Shown: piece by piece, positions 8,852-16,983 of the stretch
Numbering within the stretch: position 1 is the stretch's first letter
Layout of the letters: each line of letters opens with the position of its first letter
Source: Pseudaquabacterium inlustre
GTDB taxonomy: Bacteria; Pseudomonadota; Gammaproteobacteria; Burkholderiales; Burkholderiaceae_C
Assembly: GCF_038066595.1 (NCBI RefSeq)
Contig: NZ_JBBUTH010000011.1
Location: 186,001 to 250,000, forward strand
Direction of reading: 5' to 3'
Length of the DNA: 64,000 nt
Program-made: the position numbers and the translations under genes
Notes under the pieces: model-generated
Database searches by the model: none
Seen by the model: the letters and a program-made list of their open reading frames with translations, nothing else
What the model was told of the DNA's origin: nothing

Positions 8852-9736
8852 CTAGCTCACCTTCATTTCCGGCACGGCGATGCGCTCGATGCCGATCTGC
8901 GACAGGCTCAGGTCCAGCAGCTCGAAGGGCAGCTCGACGTTCTTCAGCGACACCTCGGCCACCGAGGCCGAGGCCTGGATGCCGTCGAGCCGCAACTCGT
9001 CGACGTCGAAGCGCGCCGTCGTCGTGACGGTGAGCTGGGCCCGGAGCACGCCGACATCGGCCTCGGGCAGCGGCGTGACCAGCGGCTCGGAGGTGCTGCC
9101 GAACTTCTGGCAGGTCACGCTGGGCACCTGGACCTGCGGGAACGCCAGGCCGGGCACGGTGAGCTTGGCCAGCGGCACGCTGCCGCCCGACACACGGGCG
9201 ATGCTGACCTTGTCCAGCGACGCGCTGTCCACGGTGGCGCCCTGGACGCTGGCACCGACCAGTCCCAGGCCGTCGAGCTGGAAGCCCTGGGTCGGCGTCA
9301 CCAGGCCTTGCGCCTTCACGCGTTCGGCCAGCACGGCCCCCAGCTTCAGCTTCTTCAGCGCACCGACGACGACCTCCAGATCGGCGACCGAGAAGTCCGC
9401 CATGTCCAGCTTCAGGTCGGCCAGCCCGGGCAGGTCCACATGGCCCAGGCCGACGCCGAGCTCCAGCTTGCCCAGGTCCATGGTGCCTGACTGCGTCAGA
9501 TCGATCTGGCCCAGCGAACCGGCGTCGATCACCAGGCCAGCCGTCCACTTGAGCGAGAACGTGAGCGTGAGTGCGACGCGCACATTGCGCAGCTGCGCGG
9601 CGCCCATGCGGGCGCGCAACTGGGTGCCGCGCAGGCTGAGTTTGCCGATGCGCGCCGGCCCCAGCTTCACCTGGCCGACGTCGACCTGCTGCACGGCGGC
9701 GTTGCCGATCGTGGTGTCAGGGAGCGTGATCTTCAT
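8852..9736 (-). CDS. Hypothetical beta-strand-rich protein, 294 aa
   Basis: Not recognised. The whole protein is built from short alternating hydrophobic/polar segments, most of them ending in a leucine or valine before glycine, aspartate or proline (examples are VDVGQVKLGPARIGKLSLRG and MDLGKLELGVGLGHVDLPGL). This reads like a beta-solenoid or a large stacked beta-sandwich. There is no signal peptide, membrane helix or catalytic motif, and a single cysteine lies in PSVTCQKF. It lies 60 bp after the indolepyruvate oxidoreductase gene on the same strand and is coupled to the 77-aa gene. Codon use looks like the neighbours, so I see no sign of recent transfer. Confidence 0.65.
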   Translation of the reverse strand: MKITLPDTTIGNAAVQQVDVGQVKLGPARIGKLSLRGTQLRARMGAAQLRNVRVALTLTFSLKWTAGLVIDAGSLGQIDLTQSGTMDLGKLELGVGLGHVDLPGLADLKLDMADFSVADLEVVVGALKKLKLGAVLAERVKAQGLVTPTQGFQLDGLGLVGASVQGATVDSASLDKVSIARVSGGSVPLAKLTVPGLAFPQVQVPSVTCQKFGSTSEPLVTPLPEADVGVLRAQLTVTTTARFDVDELRLDGIQASASVAEVSLKNVELPFELLDLSLSQIGIERIAVPEMKVS

Positions 9737-9796
9737 GCCGCCACCGTAGCGCCGGCATCACCGCCCCCGCTTGCGCCAGCGCAAGCCCCGTCGCGC

Positions 9797-12700
9797 TCAG
9801 GCCGCCCGGCTGCCGGTGCTACCGGTGCCCTCGCCGCGCCAGCGCGCCATCAGCGCCGCCCACTTGGCGCGCGCGGCCACCAGGTGCCGGTGCTTGACAT
9901 GGCCGTAGCCGCGGATGTCCTCGGGGATTCGGGCGATGTCGACGGCCAGCGGCAGGCGGCCGGCGTCCAGCGTGCGCAGCAGCTCTTCCACGGTGTCGCG
10001 GTACTCGCCGATCAGCGCGCGCTCGGTGCGGCGCTCCTCGGTCTTGCCGAAGACGTCGAGCGCGGTGCCGCGCAGGCCCTTCATCTTCGCCAGCCAGCCG
10101 AAGGCGCTGCGCATCCAGGGGCCATAGGCCTGCTTGACCATCTCGCCCCGGTCGTTGGTCTTGGCCAGCAGCGGCGGGGCCAGGTGGTGCACCAGCTTGT
10201 AGTCGCCCTCGAACTGCGCGGCGATCTTGGCGGTGAAGGCCGGGTCGGTGTGCAGGCGCGCCACCTCGTACTCGTCCTTGTAGGCCATCAGCTTGAACAG
10301 GTACCGGGCCACGGCCTCGGCCAGGCGGGTGCTGGCCGGGGCCACGGCGGCCTCGGCGCTGCGCACGCGCTCGACGAAGGCCGCGTACTGCTGCGCATAG
10401 GCGGCGTTCTGGTAGCCGGTGAGGTACTCGACGCGGCGCGCCACGATGTCCTCCAGCTTCGGTCGCTTGACCAGTTGGATCACCTGGGCGGCGGTGGCCG
10501 CGGCGGCGCCGCTGGCCTGGGCCACCAGCGCCTGCACGGCGGTCAGGTCATGGGCGCAGCGGCGGCCCCACTCGAAGGCCGCCTTGTTGTTGTCGACCTG
10601 GGTGCCGTTCAGCTCGATGGCGCGCATCAGCGCCGCATGACCCAGCGGCACGCGGCCCTGCTGCCACGCATAGCCCAGCAGCAGCGGGTTGGTGTAGATG
10701 CTGTCGCCCAGCAGCTGCACGGCCACCTGCTCGGCGTCGAAGGCGCCCAGGCCGGCACGGCCCACGGCACCGGCCAGCGCGCTTTCGCAATGGCCCTCGG
10801 GGTGCTGCCAGTCGGGGTTCTTCACGAAGGCGGCGGTGGGCGTGGCGTGGGTGTTCAGCGCCACATAGGTCTTGTCTTCGCGCATCAGCGCCAGCGTGCC
10901 CTTGCCGGCGGCCACGATGGCATCGCAGGCGATCACCAGGTCGGCCTTGGCGGTGTCGACCTTGGTGGTGAAGATGGCCTCGGGCCGGCGCGCGATCTGG
11001 ATGTGGCTCCAGGTGGCGCCGCCCTTCTGCGCCAGGCCGGCCGAGTCCTGCGTGATCACGCCCTGGCCTTCCAGGTGCGCGGCCATGCCCAGCAGCTGGC
11101 CGATGGTGATGACGCCGGTGCCGCCCACGCCAGCCACCACGATGCCCCAGGCCGCCTCGGCGATGGGCACCACCGGCTGCGGGATGGCCGGCAGCGTGGC
11201 GGGGTCGATGCGGCCCTGCTTCTTCGGCTTCTTCAGCTGCCCGCCTTCCACGGTGACGAAGCTGGGGCAGAAGCCCTTGGTGCAGCTGAAGTCCTTGTTG
11301 CAGGTGCTCTGGTTGATGCGGCGCTTGCGGCCGAACTCGGTCTCCACCGGCTCCACGGAGAGGCAGTTGCTCTGCACCGAGCAGTCGCCGCAGCCCTCGC
11401 ACACCAGCTCGTTGATGACCACGCGCTGGGCCGGGTCGACCATCGTGCCGCGCTTGCGGCGGCGGCGCTTCTCGGTGGCGCAGGTCTGGTCGTAGATGAT
11501 GGCGGTGACGCCGGGGATCTCGCGGAACGCGCGCTGCAGGCGGTCGAGCTCGTCGCGGTGGTGCACGGTGACGCCGGCCTCCAGGGTCACGCCCTGGTAC
11601 TTGGCCGGGTCGTCGCTGACGATCACCAGCTTGGCCACGCCCTCGGCCACCAGGCTCTTCATGATCTGCAGCACGCTGTGGCCTTCGGGGCGTTCACCCA
11701 CGCGCTGGCCGCCGGTCATGGCCACGGCGTCGTTGTAGAGCAACTTGTAGGTGATGTTCACGCCCGCGGCGATGCTCTGCCGGATGGCCAGGATGCCGCT
11801 GTGGAAGTAGGTGCCGTCGCCCAGGTTGGCGAACAGGTGGCCCTCCTTGGTGAACGGCGCCTGGCCCACCCAGGTGACGCCCTCGCCGCCCATCTGCGTG
11901 AAGGTGGCGGTGCTGCGGTCCATCCAGTTGGCCATGTAGTGGCAGCCGATGCCGGCCACCGCGCGGCTGCCCTCGGGCACGCGCGTGCTGGTGTTGTGCG
12001 GGCAGCCCGAGCAGAACCAGGGCAGGCGGTCGCCGCTGTCGGTCTTGAGTTCCAGCACCGCGCGCTCGCGCGCCTCCAGCACCTGCAGATGCTGGTCCAT
12101 GCGGGCGACCACGTGCTCGGGCACGCCCAGCTTCTTCAGGCGCCGGGCGATGGCCTTGGCGATGATCGCCGGCGTCAGGTCGGCCTTGGCGCGCAGCAGC
12201 CAGTTGCCGCTGGGGTTGGGGCGGCTCCACTCGCCGCCGTCGTGCGTGCCGTCGGCCTCGTCGAACTTGCCCACCACGTCGGGGCGCACGTCGGGCCGCC
12301 AGCCGTACAGCTCTTCCTTGAGCTGGTACTCGATGACCTGGCGCTTTTCCTCCACCACCAGGATTTCCTTCAGCCCGGTGGCGAACTCGCGCGTGGTCTG
12401 CGCCTCCAGCGGCCACACCACGTTCACCTTGTGCAGGCGGATGCCCAGGGCACGGCAGGTGGCGTCGTCCAGGCCCAGGTCGTTCAGCGCCTGGCGGGTG
12501 TCGTTGTAGGCCTTGCCGCTGGCGATGATGCCGAAGCGGTCGTTCGGCGTGCTGATGACGTCGTGGTTCAGCCGGTTGGCGCGGATGTAGGCCAGCGCGG
12601 CGTACCACTTGGTGTCCATCAGCCGCGCTTCCTGCTCCAGCGCGGTGTCGGGCCAGCGCATGTGCACGCCGCCGGGCGGCATCGTGAAGTCTTCGGGCAG

Positions 12701-13399
12701 CACGATCTGCACGCGGTCGGGGTCCACCGACACGCTGGCCGCGCTCTCCACCACCTCCTGGATGGTCTTCATGCCGGCCCACACGCCGGAGAAGCGGCTC
12801 ATCGCGATGGCGTGCAGGCCCATGTCGAGGATGCCCTGCACATCGGACGGGAAGAACACCGGCAGGCCGCAGGCCTTGAAGATGTGGTCGCTCTGGTGCG
12901 CGGCGGTGCTGCTCTTGGCCACATGGTCGTCACCGGCGATGGCGATCACGCCGCCGTGCCGGCTGGTGCCGGCCATGTTGGCGTGCTTGAACACGTCGCT
13001 GCAGCGGTCGACGCCCGGGCCCTTGCCGTACCAGATGCCGAACACGCCGTCGTACTTCTTCTGCTCGGGCCACAGGTCGAGCTGCTGCGTGCCCCACACG
13101 GCGGTGGCGGCCAGTTCCTCGTTGACGCCGGGCTGGAACACCACGTTGTGCTGGGCCAGGTGCTGCTTGGCCGCCCACAGCGCCTGGTCGTAGCCGCCCA
13201 GCGGGCTGCCGCGGTAGCCGCTGACGAAGCCGGCCGTGTTCAGCCCCGCGGCCGCGTCACGTTGCTGTTGCAGCATCGGCAGCCGCACCAGGGCCTGCAC
13301 GCCGCTCATGAAGGCGCGGCCGCGCGCCAGCGTGTACTTGTCGTCCAGCGAGATCGATTCGAGCGCGCGGCGGACGGCGTCGGGCAGCGGGGCGTTCAT
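9797..13399 (-). CDS. Indolepyruvate:ferredoxin oxidoreductase, fused alpha/gamma chain
   Basis: A 1200-aa single-chain 2-oxoacid:acceptor oxidoreductase of the long aerobic proteobacterial type. The order is an N-terminal pyrimidine-binding domain (GFVSGYRGSPLGGYDQ), a transketolase-type region, a thiamine-diphosphate domain (WFCSGCPHNTST, GIGCHYMANWMD, LGDGTYFHSG, LLYNDAVAMTGGQ), iron-sulfur cysteines (CEGCGDCSVQSNC and STCNKDFSCTKGFCPSF) and a C-terminal gamma domain (GVGGTGVITIGQLLGMAAHL, GLAQKGG). It oxidatively decarboxylates aryl-pyruvates such as indolepyruvate or phenylpyruvate to acyl-CoA. The divergent Lrp/AsnC-type gene is its likely regulator. Confidence 0.93.
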   Translation of the reverse strand: MNAPLPDAVRRALESISLDDKYTLARGRAFMSGVQALVRLPMLQQQRDAAAGLNTAGFVSGYRGSPLGGYDQALWAAKQHLAQHNVVFQPGVNEELAATAVWGTQQLDLWPEQKKYDGVFGIWYGKGPGVDRCSDVFKHANMAGTSRHGGVIAIAGDDHVAKSSTAAHQSDHIFKACGLPVFFPSDVQGILDMGLHAIAMSRFSGVWAGMKTIQEVVESAASVSVDPDRVQIVLPEDFTMPPGGVHMRWPDTALEQEARLMDTKWYAALAYIRANRLNHDVISTPNDRFGIIASGKAYNDTRQALNDLGLDDATCRALGIRLHKVNVVWPLEAQTTREFATGLKEILVVEEKRQVIEYQLKEELYGWRPDVRPDVVGKFDEADGTHDGGEWSRPNPSGNWLLRAKADLTPAIIAKAIARRLKKLGVPEHVVARMDQHLQVLEARERAVLELKTDSGDRLPWFCSGCPHNTSTRVPEGSRAVAGIGCHYMANWMDRSTATFTQMGGEGVTWVGQAPFTKEGHLFANLGDGTYFHSGILAIRQSIAAGVNITYKLLYNDAVAMTGGQRVGERPEGHSVLQIMKSLVAEGVAKLVIVSDDPAKYQGVTLEAGVTVHHRDELDRLQRAFREIPGVTAIIYDQTCATEKRRRRKRGTMVDPAQRVVINELVCEGCGDCSVQSNCLSVEPVETEFGRKRRINQSTCNKDFSCTKGFCPSFVTVEGGQLKKPKKQGRIDPATLPAIPQPVVPIAEAAWGIVVAGVGGTGVITIGQLLGMAAHLEGQGVITQDSAGLAQKGGATWSHIQIARRPEAIFTTKVDTAKADLVIACDAIVAAGKGTLALMREDKTYVALNTHATPTAAFVKNPDWQHPEGHCESALAGAVGRAGLGAFDAEQVAVQLLGDSIYTNPLLLGYAWQQGRVPLGHAALMRAIELNGTQVDNNKAAFEWGRRCAHDLTAVQALVAQASGAAAATAAQVIQLVKRPKLEDIVARRVEYLTGYQNAAYAQQYAAFVERVRSAEAAVAPASTRLAEAVARYLFKLMAYKDEYEVARLHTDPAFTAKIAAQFEGDYKLVHHLAPPLLAKTNDRGEMVKQAYGPWMRSAFGWLAKMKGLRGTALDVFGKTEERRTERALIGEYRDTVEELLRTLDAGRLPLAVDIARIPEDIRGYGHVKHRHLVAARAKWAALMARWRGEGTGSTGSRAA

Positions 13400-13443
13400 G
13401 GCGTGGGCTCCGTCAATGGAAAGTCAGGCGGCAGGGGCGTGAC

Positions 13444-13530
13444 AGTTCGGGGCAGTGTAGAAAAAGCGCGCCGTGAAGTCTTTTCTTTCGTTGCCCGATT
13501 GGCGATGATTCAGGAAACAGGATTGCCCGA
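13444..13530. promoter_or_regulatory. Shared regulatory region with repeated TTGCCCGA-type motifs
   Basis: This 134-bp gap (13400-13533) is richer in A/T than its surroundings. TTGCCCGA occurs twice on the plus strand (13491-13498 and 13523-13530), 32 bp apart, that is three helical turns. A related TGCCCCGAAC lies on the minus strand near 13444-13454. Helically phased sites fit binding by an Lrp/AsnC octamer. No motif for this regulator is known to me, so this is an inference. Confidence 0.45.
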
Positions 13531-13533
13531 AAC

Positions 13534-14118
13534 ATGCCCATAAAAGAAACAAAGTCATCGCCGGCCCGCAAGCAAGGGAAAACCCGCGCCGCACCGGTGC
13601 CGCCGCGCGACGACGCGGGCGACGAGCCGCACGGTCCCGGCCTGGACCGCTACGACATCGCCATCCTCGATGAACTGCAGCGCGATGCGCGGCTGTCCAA
13701 CGCCGAGCTGGCGTCGCGCATCGGCCTGTCGGCCGCGCCCACCTGGCGGCGTGTGAAGTGGCTGGAGCAGCAGGGCTACATCACCGGCTACCGCGCCGAG
13801 ATCGACCGCCGCCGCATCGGCCTGGGCGTGCTGGCCTTCGTGCGCGTGGACGCCGAGCGCAACAACGCCGACGCGACGCTGGTGCTGGAGAACGCCATCC
13901 GAGCGCTGCCCGAGGTGGTGAGCTGCCACTACATCAGCGGCGCCGGCACCTTCGAGCTGCAGGTGCTGGCCACCGACCTGGACGCCTATTCGCGCTGGGC
14001 GCATGACACGCTGTTCAAGCTGCCCAACGTGAAGGACCTGCACACCAGCTTCTCGCTGGGCGAGGTGAAGGCCGGCGCGGCCTGGCCGCTGGGGCACCTG
14101 CGGCGCCAGCGCGGCTGA
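13534..14118 (+). CDS. Lrp/AsnC family transcriptional regulator
   Basis: 194 aa. A charged N-terminal extension of about 35 residues precedes a winged helix-turn-helix of AsnC type (LDRYDIAILDELQRDARLSN with the recognition helix near LSAAPTWRRVKWLE). A C-terminal RAM ligand-binding domain follows (LPEVVSCHYISGAGTFELQV). Such regulators sense amino acids or their oxoacids. Its position opposite the indolepyruvate oxidoreductase gene, with phased repeats between, suggests that it senses an aromatic amino acid or aryl-pyruvate. A kinase-type gene follows after 6 bp. Confidence 0.9.
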   Translation: MPIKETKSSPARKQGKTRAAPVPPRDDAGDEPHGPGLDRYDIAILDELQRDARLSNAELASRIGLSAAPTWRRVKWLEQQGYITGYRAEIDRRRIGLGVLAFVRVDAERNNADATLVLENAIRALPEVVSCHYISGAGTFELQVLATDLDAYSRWAHDTLFKLPNVKDLHTSFSLGEVKAGAAWPLGHLRRQRG

Positions 14119-14124
14119 AGGCTG

Positions 14125-15765
14125 GTGCCCCGCACGATGCGCGACCCGCAGCCCTTCGACGAGGCCGCCGCGCTGCGCGCGCACGCGGCCCGGGTGCATG
14201 CGCTCAGCCGGCCTGGCGCGGTGGCGCCCGGCGTGACGCTGGCGCCGGCCGGGCGGCCGCCGCAGCGCATCGAGACCCACCTGTCCACGCTGCTGCTGTG
14301 GCCCGAGCGCGTACTGAAGCTGAAGAAGCCGCTGTGCCGGTCCTTTGTCGACTTCTCCACCGCCGCGCTGCGCGAGGCCGCCTGCCGGCACGAACTGCGG
14401 CTGAACCGCCGCACCGCACCCCAGGACTATCTGGACGTGCTGCCGGTCGTGCAGACACCCGACGGGCCGCGCATCACCGGTGCCAGCCTGGCGAACAGTG
14501 ACCCACCGCTGGACTGGGCCGTGCTGATGCGCCGCTTCGATCCGCAGCAGGGCTTCGACCACCTGGCCGCGACCGGCCGGCTGCACACCGGCCACATCGA
14601 CGCGCTGGCGCAGCAGATCGCGCAGTTCCACCAGGCGCTGCCGCCGGCGCCGGCCGGCTGGGGCGACACCGAGACCACGCGCCACTGGCCGCGCGACAAC
14701 CTGCGCGAGCTGGCGGCGCTGCTGCCGGCGCACGACATGGCGGCCCAGGCCGACCTGGCCCGCCTGGCGGCGTGGACCGAGGCGCGTGGCGCCGCGCTGG
14801 CACCGCTGATCGGGCAGCGCCGCGCCGCTGGCCGCGTGCGCGAGTGCCATGGCGACCTGCACCTGGGCAACGTCGTCTGGAGCGAGGACGCGCCGCTGAT
14901 CTTCGACGCGCTGGAGTTCAACGAGGCGCTGCGCCAGATCGACACCGTGGGTGAGCTGGCCTTCGCGTTCATGGACCTGCACGCCCACGGCCTGCCGCGC
15001 CTGGCCTGGCGCCTGGCCAGCGCGGTGCTGGAGGCCGAGGACGACATCGCCGCGCTGCCGCTGCTGGGCTGGTGGGCGGCCTACCGCGCGGCGGTGCGCG
15101 CCAAGGTGGCGCTGCTGGCCGATGGCGGCCCCGAGGGCCAGGCCCGCGCGCGGCAGCTGCTGGCCCTGGCGCTGCGGCTGGCGGACCTGGCGCCCGCGCC
15201 GGCACCGCCGCGCCTGGTGCTGATGATGGGCCTGTCGGGCAGCGGCAAGAGCCGTGTGGCGGCGGCGCTGGCCGAAGGCCTGGGCGGCGTGCGCCTGCGC
15301 TCGGACGTCGAGCGCAAGCGCCTGTTCGGCCTGTCGCCGCAGGCGCGCGGCGGCGCGGCGCTGGGCCTGTACGCACCCGAGGCCGGGCAGCGCACCTATG
15401 CGCGCCTGCAGGCCCTGGCCGAGGCGGCGCTGGCGGCCGGCGTGCCGGTGGTGGTGGACGCCGCCAGCCTGCGCCGCGCCGAACGCGACGCGATGCGCGC
15501 GCTGGCCGCGCGCCTGGGCCGGCCGTTCACGCTGCTGCTGTGCCATGCGCCCGAGGCCGTGCTGCGCCAGCGCCTGGCCGAGCGCCAGGCCCGCGGCGAC
15601 GATGCCTCGGATGCCGGCCCCGACCTGCTGGCCACGCAGGCCGGCTGGGCCGAGTGGCCCGGCGCCGACGAGGCGGCCGACACCTGGCGCCTGGACACCG
15701 CGACCGACACCGTGCCGTGGCCCCAGGCGCTCGAGGCCTGGCTGGCGCAGGCGGCGGCACCTTAG
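14125..15765 (+). CDS. Bifunctional aminoglycoside-phosphotransferase-like / P-loop kinase protein
   Basis: 546 aa from a GTG at 14125, or 542 from the ATG at 14137. The N-terminal half is an APH-type fold with ECHGDLHLGNVVW as the catalytic loop and FDALEFNEALRQIDTVGELA as the metal-binding segment. The C-terminal half starts with a Walker A (MGLSGSGKS, near residue 370) and continues as a zeta-toxin/gluconate-kinase-like AAA domain with RSDVERKRLFGL. This fusion is common in proteobacteria and annotated by homology only; its substrate is unknown and antibiotic resistance is not implied. It follows the Lrp gene by 6 bp. Confidence 0.88.
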   Translation: MPRTMRDPQPFDEAAALRAHAARVHALSRPGAVAPGVTLAPAGRPPQRIETHLSTLLLWPERVLKLKKPLCRSFVDFSTAALREAACRHELRLNRRTAPQDYLDVLPVVQTPDGPRITGASLANSDPPLDWAVLMRRFDPQQGFDHLAATGRLHTGHIDALAQQIAQFHQALPPAPAGWGDTETTRHWPRDNLRELAALLPAHDMAAQADLARLAAWTEARGAALAPLIGQRRAAGRVRECHGDLHLGNVVWSEDAPLIFDALEFNEALRQIDTVGELAFAFMDLHAHGLPRLAWRLASAVLEAEDDIAALPLLGWWAAYRAAVRAKVALLADGGPEGQARARQLLALALRLADLAPAPAPPRLVLMMGLSGSGKSRVAAALAEGLGGVRLRSDVERKRLFGLSPQARGGAALGLYAPEAGQRTYARLQALAEAALAAGVPVVVDAASLRRAERDAMRALAARLGRPFTLLLCHAPEAVLRQRLAERQARGDDASDAGPDLLATQAGWAEWPGADEAADTWRLDTATDTVPWPQALEAWLAQAAAP

Positions 15766-15806
15766 AGCGGTAACTTCGTCCGGCGCGTGGGTCCCGGCAC
15801 GGCGGC

Positions 15807-15833
15807 TCAAGTTGCCGGCGCGCGGGCCGACAA
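15807..15833 (+). promoter_or_regulatory. Possible flagellar sigma-28 (FliA) promoter
   Basis: TCAAGTTG (15807-15814), an 11-bp spacer and GCCGACAA (15826-15833) match the FliA consensus TAAAGTTT-N11-GCCGATAA at 13 of 16 positions with the exact spacer. The predicted transcript start, near 15840, lies only about 7 bases before the ATG at 15847 and would cut into the ribosome-binding site, which weakens the case. Confidence 0.35.
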
Positions 15834-15846
15834 CGAGGACAGTTCA

Positions 15847-16968
15847 ATGTCTGCGCCTGCCTCCTCCGTGTCCCTGTCCCGCCTCGTGCTGGGCGAGTCG
15901 CCGCACCAGCGCGTGCGCGCCTCGCAAACCCTGCTGGCCATCGGCATCTTCGTGCTGGGGGCCGTGGCGCAGGGCATCGGCGCGGCGGCGGGCTTCATCG
16001 ATCCGGTGGCGCTGGCCTGGCTGGTGGCCTACACGCTGCTGGGCTCGCTGGGCTTCTATGCGCTGGTGCGCAGCGGCTTGAACCTGCACCTGGGCACCGA
16101 CCCGTCGCTGACCCTGCCGCAGGCGCTGTTCGCGATCTCGTCGGTCAGCGCCTCGTACGCCATCGCCGGGCCGCTGCGCGGCGCGCTGCTGGCGCTGCTG
16201 CTGCTGGTCATCCTGTTCGGCATCTTCAGCCTGCGGCCGGCGCAGGCGCGGCTGCTGGCCGCGGCCGGCTTCGCGGGCCTGGCGGCCGCGGTGGCCTGGC
16301 GCACGCTGGGCCCGGGGCCGCGCTACCCGCTGCTGATGGAGGGCCTGCACCTGCTGCTGGCGGCCACCGTGCTGTCGGCCACCTCGGTGCTGGCCATCCG
16401 CCTGGGCCGCATGCGTGCGCGGCTGTCGGCGCAGAAGGCCGACCTGACCGAGGCGCTGCAGCTCAACCGCGAGCTGGCCACGCGCGACATGCTCACCGGG
16501 CTGCTGAACCGCCGCGCGATGACCGAGCTGCTGGCCCAGGTGGCGCAGCGCCCGCCGCGCAGCGCCGGGCCGCTGGTGCTGGCGCTGCTGGACATCGACC
16601 ACTTCAAGCGCATCAACGACCGCCATGGCCACCAGGTGGGCGATGCGGTGCTGCAGCGCTTTGCCGACCTGGCGCGCGCCGAGCTGCGCACCAGCGATGC
16701 GCTGGCGCGCTGGGGTGGCGAGGAGTTCCTGCTGCTGCTACCCGGCACGCCGCTGGCGGCGGCCGAGACGGTGCTGGCGCGGCTGCGCGAGCGCATTGCC
16801 GGGGCCGACTTCGGCGCCATCGTGCCGGGGCTCACGGTCAGCTTTTCGGCCGGCGTGTCGCTGTGCGCGGCCGGCGAGGATGGCGACCGCGCCATCGAGC
16901 GCGCCGACCAGGCGCTCTACCGCGCCAAGCACGCGGGCCGCAACCGCGTGGAACTGGCGGCGGCCTGA
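15847..16968 (+). CDS. Membrane-bound diguanylate cyclase (GGDEF)
   Basis: 373 aa. About six membrane helices fill residues 20-190, then a short linker helix leads into a GGDEF domain with LTGLLNRRAM, the metal-binding DIDHFKRINDRHGHQVGD, and the active site WGGEEF. RTSD lies five residues before GGEEF and matches the RxxD inhibitory site, so the enzyme should make c-di-GMP and be product-inhibited. The N-terminal membrane domain is not a named sensor. The ATG at 15847 follows GAGGAC at a good distance. With the PilZ fusion at 56 kb it is one of two c-di-GMP-related genes in the window. Confidence 0.92.
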   Translation: MSAPASSVSLSRLVLGESPHQRVRASQTLLAIGIFVLGAVAQGIGAAAGFIDPVALAWLVAYTLLGSLGFYALVRSGLNLHLGTDPSLTLPQALFAISSVSASYAIAGPLRGALLALLLLVILFGIFSLRPAQARLLAAAGFAGLAAAVAWRTLGPGPRYPLLMEGLHLLLAATVLSATSVLAIRLGRMRARLSAQKADLTEALQLNRELATRDMLTGLLNRRAMTELLAQVAQRPPRSAGPLVLALLDIDHFKRINDRHGHQVGDAVLQRFADLARAELRTSDALARWGGEEFLLLLPGTPLAAAETVLARLRERIAGADFGAIVPGLTVSFSAGVSLCAAGEDGDRAIERADQALYRAKHAGRNRVELAAA

Positions 16969-16983
16969 GGCCGTTCAGGCCGC
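16960..16983. terminator. Perfect palindrome holding both convergent stop codons
   Basis: GCGGCCTGA-N6-TCAGGCCGC: a 9-bp stem whose inner ends are the TGA of the diguanylate cyclase gene (16966-16968) and, on the other strand, the TGA of the M81 peptidase gene (16975-16977). It is symmetrical, so it could end transcription both ways, but there is no U-tract on either side. Confidence 0.5.

Noticed and set aside
9884..13543. Long open frame (over 1200 codons) on the plus strand
   Set aside because: It is the mirror of the indolepyruvate oxidoreductase gene. Composition is low-complexity His/Gly/Arg/Ala/Val, as expected from the antisense of GC-rich codons.
14125..15765. Aminoglycoside resistance gene
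   Set aside because: The APH fold is fused to a P-loop kinase domain as in a common housekeeping-type family, and nothing indicates drug modification.
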